Shown in pieces: positions 56,442 through 64,000 of a DNA stretch of 64,000 bases. The notes beneath the pieces are model-generated. The model saw only the letters and a list, made by a program, of their open reading frames with translations, was not told the DNA's origin and made no database searches. The position numbers were made by a program, and so were the translations under genes. Origin of the DNA: Mixophyes australis (Eukaryota > Chordata > Amphibia > Anura > Limnodynastidae); contig JAVHZZ010000004.1 in the NCBI GenBank assembly GCA_036250195.1, positions 162,604,869-162,668,868 on the forward strand, written 5' to 3'. Within the stretch, counting starts at the first letter, position 1, and the number at the start of each line of letters is the position of its first letter.

Positions 56442-57539
56442 ATGATGATCTCTCCTGACCCAGAGTAATTATAACCCAAATATCTTCTCTGTTTCAGCTA
56501 TGTAGCATTCTAATACCAAGTCCAACGTGTGAATTAGTAAGTAAGCAGAGACATGAACTTATTAAGTGTGGTTTAATATGGAGAATAAACCAACAATGAT
56601 TAAAATAGATAAAAAAATCATAATATTGACATACAAAGATTGTGTGTAATAATTTCTTATAAAATAAAAAGGTTTAAACAACAGAAAAATGGTATACTCA
56701 CGAATGATCAAATGTGTGTCCGCTGGGAGAGCATAAAGTCGCTGACACACTTCTCAATATGAAATTGACTCCTAAAAGTGAACAAATATTTTGCCTAAAA
56801 TCCCCCTTCCACTGTGATGTCAGTACCATAAAGCCTGTGTATAAGAAATTCGTTTTTAAAAACGTCTTTTCAAGTCATAGCTACTTCATACTGGCCTACG
56901 TTCTTACCAGAATGTACTACAAAGATGATTTTACCTGCATACAACTGGTCATAAGTTCCCCTTCATGTTTATTAAGACATGAGCCCAGTTGCTCAGCCTC
57001 CTGGCATCCAATTGAGATGTCCTCAGATATCACATAACCACAAAGAATGTGAAATGACTCTTGTTGGAAATTATTAATAGATATTAATATAAGTTTAAAG
57101 AGAGATAAGAAGTTGTAGCTTTATGACCTGTGACATAAATTGAAATTGTACACTGTCATCTGTAGCTAAGTGCACACAGCTGGATCTCTATACATAAATG
57201 CATCATGCACAAGAATTTGGAGGCAATCAAACGATAACAAAGTAAAGTAGTGTTCCTCTCTCAGGGTTTAACCCATGGTAGGACATAGAGTTCCTGTGAG
57301 CCACACCAAGCTCATATTGTGAATTAAATCTCAAACATCAATTTGAGGTTTTATGTGGCTCAAAAGTAGCTTACATACGACATTTATGCTGGCATATAGT
57401 GATTTATATATTGTTTATTTTAGAGCATCAGACTTTTTTGTTTTCATATACACAATGGTCTGAATTGTTCTGCCAGCACTTTCTCAGATTAGTTTATTCA
57501 CTTGTACACATATTTCATTCATTTATTTTTTTTACTTTT
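56442..57539. other. Intergenic, nothing recognised
   Basis: AT-rich sequence with short frames only. Confidence 0.7.
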
Positions 57540-58239
57540 TATTTTCAAAACAGTTTCACAAACAAATGAAAGAAAGGTCAGTCCATTGACATAATGCAAG
57601 ATCGAATACATGTCAGGTAAACAGATTAGTGCAACTCTTTTACAACTTGTATATAGTAACATTACCAAATGGACAAACAGGTGTAGATCTGAGGAGTAAA
57701 GTAGACAAAAACATATGGATTTTTTCAGTTTCATATGGAGAGGGGTGTTGGGGCTGGCGGTTGGATGTAAGGGGAGATAAAAGGTGGGGAAGGGGGGGGG
57801 GGGGTGGATAGTGTCTTAAGCATTGCTTGGGACCGGAAAATTGTGAGTATGGAACCACAGCGTCCATGTCGCCTGGTTTTTGGGTACTGCATTGTTTAAA
57901 ATGGCAGTGATATACTCCATGGAGGAAATATACCATATGTGATTAATTAGTTCTGCTCTTGTACGGGGGAGTGGGTTGTTTCCAGGCTCAATCACCAAGT
58001 AGTTTAGAGGCCTGGCATATGTGTGCGAGTAGATGATCCGTGGGTTTGCTGAGGCCAGGGATTGGGTGGTTGAGTAGGATTGGTAGGGGCTCTCTAGGGA
58101 TCCACACTCCAGTGGTCTGGTAAGCAACCTCCAGAGTAAGGTCCCAAAAATAACAGATGGTTCTACCAGATGTGGAGAAAGGTACCTTCAGAACCCCAGA
58201 TTTTCCAGCATTGGTCAGTCACCAGAGTGTACATGCGAT
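57540..58239. repeat. Repeat-like segment, unclassified
   Basis: Purine-rich G run (57789-57804) followed by moderately GC-rich sequence with frames up to 103 codons on the minus strand. Style suggests the end of a LINE or other interspersed element, but no motif confirms it. Confidence 0.3.
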
Positions 58240-58500
58240 GGAGTCTGTTTGGGACCATGTACCACTGAATATTTCATTAGCACATTTTGTTTTCACTTGT
58301 TTCAGATTTGGTACTTGCACTTTTTTACAGTTAGAGAGGCAATATAGGGAGGGATGGGGCTTGCAAACACAAACCAAGTAAAGTAAGGGAGTGTTCATGT
58401 AATTGCATGGAAATATAGATACGCCTGTCAGTAGCCACATCATTGTGTGTACCTGAGGGCTGGTGCAGATACACACTGGCGGTGATGACGATTGACGGCA
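58240..58500. repeat. Dispersed repeat shared with 6950-7260
   Basis: AGAGAGGCAATATAGGGAGG, GTTCATGTAATTGCATGG, ACGCCTGTCAGTAG, GCTGGTGCAG and GGCGGTGATGACGATTG occur in the same order as in 6950-7260. Confidence 0.5.
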
Positions 58501-61500
58501 CTAGCTAGATGCTTTTGCTAACTGCAGATTTTCCACTGAAACTGATTGTTGCATCCTTCATTACTCATGACTATAATATATGATTTTGAGGACATATTTT
58601 AGAATTGTTTTTTTTTTTCTACTTTAATTCCTATACAAGAAGGAAGATTATGCCTGCTGCAGTGCAGAGTTTTGTTTAAATTTAAATTAAACCTAATTAT
58701 TAATGCTTTTTTTTTTTATCAAAGCAAATGTTAAAAACTTTTCTTGTCCTTATGATATGACCTGGTTGAGTATAAGTGTATCTGGATGTAAATATGACTG
58801 ATGTAAACCTGGCACATATGCGACTGGTGCAGAGCTGTATACATCTTGAGGTTCCTCCACCTCAGCATTTCCACTATTTCCTAAATGTTTCCTTGCTTTG
58901 CAAAAACACTTCTGGGAAATATAAGCATATTAGAAGCCAGCTCAGAGTTCTGTATATGGATGGGGAACACCTCTGTGAACTCTCAATGAAAATAAGTTAC
59001 ATTGCTGATGTTTATGTACATTGTTAATCTAACATTCCATTGCAGCTCTGTTATAAAATAGAGTATTACCTCCATACTATATTACAGACAGCTGAAACCC
59101 CTACCATCATTTAGTACAGTGTCCTGATGGGATCTGATAAAGATCAAAGTTGAAACTGTGTTGCTGTGACATCACTGGTGGTGGTCTTATTTAGGTAAAT
59201 ATAAACCCTCCAGTTATGTAATGTAAATTAGTCATCTCAGTAATACAAACCTTTTGGTATATATTAATATTAATCTGTGGAATTTCTTACCCTTAAGAAA
59301 TGGTGCTGTATTTACGATAATACCTTTGTTAAAATAACTTGGAGTGGAGCGCTGAGTGATGTGGTCCATGAACAAGGGACTCATATGGTGGTTAGTGAAG
59401 AGGAGAAGTGGGATTGTGAAGATGGATAGTGTTATCTGTTAGAATGCACAGAATAAAGTATCATGAGAATTTTGAATAAATAGATGTTAATAATTTGTTA
59501 TTAAGTATAAAATAGAAGCTGGGTTGGACAAACATGTTAAGCCTTGCCAGCTTTTTTTCCAGTGCAAGCAGGTCAATGGGTGCTGATCTGAGACCCCTGC
59601 TCTGCTCTCTACAGAGCGGGGCGTCCGAGCAAGCACAGGTGTACAGGAACGTGGCACATGTGTTGTGACCTCTTTTCAGTATATGAGCAGTGAGGCGCTG
59701 AATGGGTCATTGTTTATGGATATGGTTGACAGTCAGAAATGAGATGGAGAGTAAATAGCAGATATCACCATCTTCTTGTGGACTGTTAGACACATCCATA
59801 AATTAACATTTACACTTTTTCATACAAGTTCTGCCCTATTCAGCTTCACTCTGTCATCTCTGTCACTCTCCCTTTCTCATTCCCTCTGCAAGTCTTTCCC
59901 CAATTGTTTCCTTATAACTCCCCTTTTTTCCCTGGTTCTTCTTACTTTAATTATACTGTGCATACCCCGCACTTAGAAACGAATTACTAGCATCCATTTA
60001 TTCAGACCTCTCATGATATGTTGTTCTGTGCATCTAAGCAGCTAACACCATCAATTATCATAACCCTACTCCGCCTCCTCCAGCAATCACCATACAGACC
60101 TTATTCCTAGATCACACCACTCCAGACATCCATAACCAGGACATTCAGCTGCTCCACACAGCACTCCATAGAGACACATGACCAAGTATCACTTTTCTTC
60201 TAGGTTAACTAGGTGTCTATAGTGCCTACGCATCCCAACTCCAAAGCCAACTACATTAGTGTACCTAACAGCTTTGTTGCAACAAATATGCATTATACTG
60301 ACTTTCTTATTTCCAAAAATATTGATTTTATGAGAAAACAGGAGTTAAGCTACCACCTTCAGCACTGCAATGCCTCTGTCCCCAGAGAGGTCCCATATGT
60401 ATTTTGAACGGCGAAGCAAAGATAAGAAATGCAAGAACCTGTATAGTTGACATATGTTTTGTATTATTTTATTTGACCTTCAGAGGGATGAAAGACAATT
60501 ATAAACAAATTCTGTTAATGATCCAGTATTTTAATATATAACAGGCCTTCCATAGTTCTACTCTCATGCTATGAACTTCCATTCATGTCCTGTCTTTGAC
60601 ACAGTAATTTTTTAATCTCCAACAATTGTGTCTGAAACAACACCATTTCTATGTGATATATCAGCAATAACCTGAAGATACTTTGTGGAGTTTGTGAATT
60701 AGCCATTTTTGCTTGATTTACATAACAATGTTTGTGGCAGAAGGATTTATATTCCAGAGCAAAATGAATTGATGTCACCAATGTGATGTACAGATTGTAT
60801 ATTTATGCTACAAGCAATGCATCGTCAATGCATTCCAAGAAGGTGAGTCATCCATTTAAAAGCTACCAGGCCAGATTAACAACAGGCTGGAATGTATTTG
60901 ATTACTCTTGTACCCATGCACATAGCAGCCGTGTTTCAAAAACATATCTTGGAAACAATGACCAATGCTGATAAAAATCTTATAATCAAAATAAATGGAA
61001 TCAAACTGGGGATTAAACCCCTAGAAAATAAAGAATGGGAATTAAATAAAACATACATGAGTCTTTAATAAGAAATGAACCAATGTCTAATTCTAGTATT
61101 AAATGTATAACTGAGTAATCAATGCTCCCTTTGGGTTTTTGCTGTCAGGAAGGAGAGTCAACAAATTACCACTTACTGTATCTGCTGGAGACCTGCCCAT
61201 TCCAGGCATTGCTAATGTTTGTCAGTTTTGCTGATGTATGTGGGCCAGCAGTTTAAGAAGTATAGCTCAGCTGGGCTACATAAGGGGAAGAAATAGGCTT
61301 TCTGAGGAGGATTCCAATTGTAGAACATCTTCCAGAATACCTGAATGAATTGAGAACAATCACAGGGGCAAACACAAAAACTTGATTTCACCTTCACTTT
61401 TTGACACGTGCCACATTACATTTTGAGATATATATTGCATATGCAAACTATACCTAAAACAAAATGATGTGGTATTTAGACTACTGTACCACTGTCAGGG

Positions 61501-61702
61501 ATGGATCTTCCAACACCAGCAGCAAGTCATGCAAAGGTATTATTGAGAGTCCTCCTAGCAATGGGTGTAACTCTGGGGAAAATTCAGTGAGCCCTTTCTG
61601 ACACCATTACAAGATGAACCATTCACAAACACCACACATATAGATGCAAAGCCATACAACCTTACATATAAGCCTATTCAACCCACACCCTTTGTCATCA
61701 TC
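58501..61702. other. Intergenic, nothing recognised
   Basis: AT-rich; frames below 90 codons without domains. Confidence 0.7.
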
Positions 61703-61738
61703 AATATATATATAGATATATAAATATATAATATATAG
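61703..61738. repeat. AT microsatellite
   Basis: Short (TA)n/(ATAT) run just upstream of the retroviral LTR. Confidence 0.9.
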
Positions 61739-61868
61739 TGAAGACGATTCTTTGTGTGTTTCGTTGTTGGTGAAATTCTTCCACAGCTCTCAAGGTACAG
61801 CTGCCAAATCTGACAGGTATTTAGTATTGAAAAAGTAACCAATTAGACCACATAGCAACAACACAACA

Positions 61869-62664
61869 ATGTGTCGAAGTCAGTAAATTGGATAAAGTCA
61901 TTTCAATTAAAGTCTAGCAAACTTGGTTGTCTTTGTCTGAAAAGATGCGTACGGTACGCATCGACGTACAAGGGCACGCTACGGCGTGAAAGGGCGTACG
62001 CAGCTACTACACGTGGCAGCAACAGTAATTGGTCTTTTACCATACATTCGCACAAACACGCATACTTATAAAATAGTACACATTAATGGTAGTTGCAACA
62101 CATAGTCAGTTATGTCGAAATATAGTAGTATTTATATGTTATATCAGAGTTACATGCATATTAGTGAAATACACGGAACGGGTTAAAGGAATAATATCAT
62201 GAGTGGTATCATAATGAACATTGTTACATATCCTACATGAATGATAGGGAATTATGAACTACTTAAGACTAAGGCATCCTGGTGGGAAGAGCAGAGCAAA
62301 CTCCCTGCAGAGATGACCCCCTCCTTTGGATTCCTTAGGATGAGCCAGCCAATGATTGACGACCCCTTGGACATTCCTGAGACCCGGACCAATAGATGCA
62401 AGCCATACCATCTTCATTGTATTACTGTATTTGATTGTGTATATAAGCAGCAGCTTGTGATCCAGAGGGCAGACATCTTGTCCCCAGACTTCAGGATTGA
62501 ATGACTGCACTGGATCCAGAGCGCCTGCGATAAGTAACGGCTGTATTTACTATTACTTCGCTTGAGCATATTATTCTACTTATTTGCGAATAAATCTTTG
62601 TGCTTTGGAAACACAAATCGAGGTTCGACAATCGTTATTGGTTAGCGACAATACGCACATAACA
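61869..62664 (+). mobile_element. 5' LTR of an endogenous retrovirus
   Basis: The 3' border is set by the primer site: the LTR ends ...CACATAACA at 62664. Inside are TATATAA (62440-62446) and AATAAA (62589-62594), spaced as expected for U3-R-U5. The U3 part is unusually rich in CpG for this window and carries a perfect palindrome at 61944-61962. The 5' border is a guess: a TG at 61869 is compatible, but other starts such as 62148 or 62223 fit the ...TAACA end as well. The window does not reach the 3' LTR, so age cannot be estimated by LTR comparison. Confidence 0.65.
62440..62446 (+). promoter_or_regulatory. LTR TATA box
   Basis: TATATAA followed by GC-containing sequence; transcription would be expected to start about 25-30 bp downstream, marking the U3/R border near 62470. 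Confidence 0.65.
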
Positions 62665-62667
62665 ATT

Positions 62668-62678
62668 TGGGGGCTCGT
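62668..62678 (+). promoter_or_regulatory. Primer binding site, tRNA-Pro type
   Basis: TGGGGGCTCGT matches the first 11 bases of the canonical tRNA-Pro primer site used by many gamma-type retroviruses, and sits three bases after the LTR end. The match breaks after base 11 (GAG in place of CCG), so either the primer differs slightly or the 3' half has mutated. Confidence 0.8.
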
Positions 62679-63635
62679 GAGCTTTGGAGGTTTCGTTGCC
62701 GATGATACGCAAGACCAACGGATTTCGGTTCCTCAACAAAGGGTGGAGACGCGTCATAAACGGGTAAGAACGCATGGTGTTCAAAACCTGAATTTTACTC
62801 TGTGTTGTGAAACCGAATGTCCGTTTTGCATTATCTAGGGCACGCTAACTAGAACCTAGGGACAAAAGAGAAAACTGTTTCTTTTTTCTGTCATTGTGCG
62901 TTTTAACTGTATTACATTGCTTAGGGTATGTGTATTTCCTGCTGTGCGTACGCGAACTTCCGGTAGATTTGCCACGTGGTTAAACAATCAATTTGATAGT
63001 TATATATGCATAGTATAAATCACTTGTGAAAGTCTCTGAAACACTATCACTATTGTTGGGAATATTGTTGATTTTCTGCGCAGAAAAACTAAGGTGTATG
63101 TGTTTGGTGAATGTATGATTTTGAAGTGAAAGTTGATTTACTGTCAAAAAGACAGGGATATCGGTTGCCGCTTGACGAGGCGGGCTTGCAACCGAGGTAG
63201 TATACAAGGCAGGTATACTGGCAGCAAAAGCCCTGTTTGAAAAGAGAACAGTTAAAAAGCTTTTGGAAACTTTCTCCCCAAGAGTAATCGCAAAGTTTAG
63301 TGATAGTTAGTATTGCTAAGCGGTGCGATCGGACCGCATGGTTGTACAACCGTGCTTGTGACTTGGGTTGAACGGCTGAGAGTAATTACGCTGGTACAAA
63401 CGGGTATAAAACCCCGGTACTACCAGTTCAGTAATACTCAACAGAATTTTGTGGAGAGCCAGGATATCGAGGAGCTGATATTTCTGTTGTCCATAGTGAT
63501 ATTTCTGGGTTAGGAGGTGCATGGGTGTAGCCTGTGAAACCGTCCACGGATAAAAATCTCTAGTAAGTTCTGTTTGAAAGGAGAACAGGTAAAAAGTCTT
63601 TTTTGCGTAGCGTTGAGAAATAGGTTGTTTTCACA
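62679..63635 (+). other. Retroviral leader
   Basis: About 1 kb of untranslated leader. It contains a good splice donor (GG|GTAAGA, cut at 62763/62764) about 100 nt after the primer site, suited to making subgenomic env RNA. An imperfect 33-bp direct repeat lies at 63232-63265 and 63570-63602. The packaging signal would be expected here but cannot be read from sequence. Confidence 0.55.
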
Positions 63636-64000
63636 ATGGGTGCGAAGCAAACGCTAGAGATGGTTGATGTTGTGCTGCTTAAGGAAGGACCGCTGGGGTC
63701 AGCTAGGTATCTTATGTTTAAGAAATATGGTGCATACGCAACTGCGTATTGCGACACGTGGGTCAAGATGACCAAAGATTGTGATAGGCCTTTCCCAACA
63801 ATAGGAAGTTTTTATTCAGAAGTACTAAATAACGTAAGAGATAAAGTTTGGTTGATTAAGTCAACGAAAAAGAGAAATAGACATAATGATTGTTTAAAAT
63901 TGTGGCAAATGGAAGGTAACACGTGGCAGAGCAGCGAATGCAAACCGGAAGTAGGCGTGACGAAAAGCGCGCGCAAGGCGGATGTAACCGTTGCGAAGCG
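63636..64000 (+). CDS. gag: Retroviral gag, N-terminal part (open at window end)
   Basis: ATG at 63636 has A at -3 and G at +4, a strong start context, and opens a frame of 121 codons that is still open at the window edge. The protein begins MGAKQTLEM; Gly at position 2 is the expected myristoylation site of a matrix domain that targets Gag to the plasma membrane. The next hundred residues are rich in Lys/Arg with conserved-looking Trp and Cys, in keeping with a matrix fold. I do not recognise a close family. The position, about 960 nt after a tRNA-Pro primer site, and the myristoylation context carry the call. No stop or frameshift is seen in the part visible. Codons are CpG-rich, unlike the surrounding DNA. 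Confidence 0.75.
   Translation, partial: MGAKQTLEMVDVVLLKEGPLGSARYLMFKKYGAYATAYCDTWVKMTKDCDRPFPTIGSFYSEVLNNVRDKVWLIKSTKKRNRHNDCLKLWQMEGNTWQSSECKPEVGVTKSARKADVTVAK

Noticed and set aside
62584..62838. 84-codon frame across the retroviral LTR/leader junction
   Set aside because: It spans the poly(A) signal, U5 and primer binding site, which are non-coding in this context.

Overview
This looks like nuclear DNA of an anuran amphibian. It has large AT-rich introns, one vertebrate kinase gene whose exons have canonical splice sites, and a dense mixture of frog-type transposable elements (Penelope-like, CR1, L2, Tx1/L1, Tc1, hAT and Harbinger-like MITEs, LTR elements and a CpG-rich endogenous retrovirus). 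Nothing bacterial, plasmid-like or CRISPR-like is present. The species cannot be named from the sequence alone.

The only host gene I can support is the 3' half of camk1d (calcium/calmodulin-dependent protein kinase ID), plus strand. Five coding exons lie at 5428-5540, 6821-6899, 9605-9692, 17274-17406 and 33734-33861. They join in frame to give the last 179 residues: the end of the kinase C-lobe, the autoinhibitory/calmodulin-binding helix and a Ser/Thr-rich tail ending in VHSGSK. The window opens inside an intron, so the N-terminal half of the kinase lies upstream. Overlapping AATAAA signals lie 86 nt after the stop codon.

The introns are packed with mobile DNA. 0.6-3.7 kb: a Penelope-like element (RT plus GIY-YIG endonuclease, two in-frame stops), with an inverted second Penelope-type tail across a TA/TG microsatellite. 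10.2-12.1 kb: an almost perfect 1.8-kb palindrome with no spacer, flanked by 14-bp target-site duplications. 12.5-16.7 kb: a hAT-type element carrying a 30-bp minisatellite and a second hAT-type element nested in it; each has its own 8-bp target duplication. 19.2-24.7 kb: a minus-strand Tx1-type ORF1 split by a CR1 LINE, which is itself split by an L2-type piece. 25.8-27.7 kb: a Tc1 element split by a solo LTR with a 5-bp duplication. 28.6-33.1 kb: an L1-type LINE (ORF1, then the start of ORF2) broken by a second Tc1 element and an unclassified segment.

Downstream of camk1d (34-61 kb) is gene-poor sequence with L2/SINE pieces, a second copy of the nested hAT family (41.5-43.2 kb), a Harbinger-type MITE (50.4 kb), a probable solo LTR (52.6-53.6 kb) and a long terminal-inverted-repeat element (55.8-56.4 kb). 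The last 2.1 kb is the 5' end of an endogenous retrovirus: LTR with TATA box and poly(A) signal, a tRNA-Pro-type primer binding site, a leader of about 1 kb, and a gag reading frame still open at the window edge.

No undescribed multi-gene system was found. The most unusual structures are the zero-loop palindrome, the hammerhead-like cores in Penelope tails, the splice-junction layout of the last camk1d exon and the CpG-rich retrovirus.
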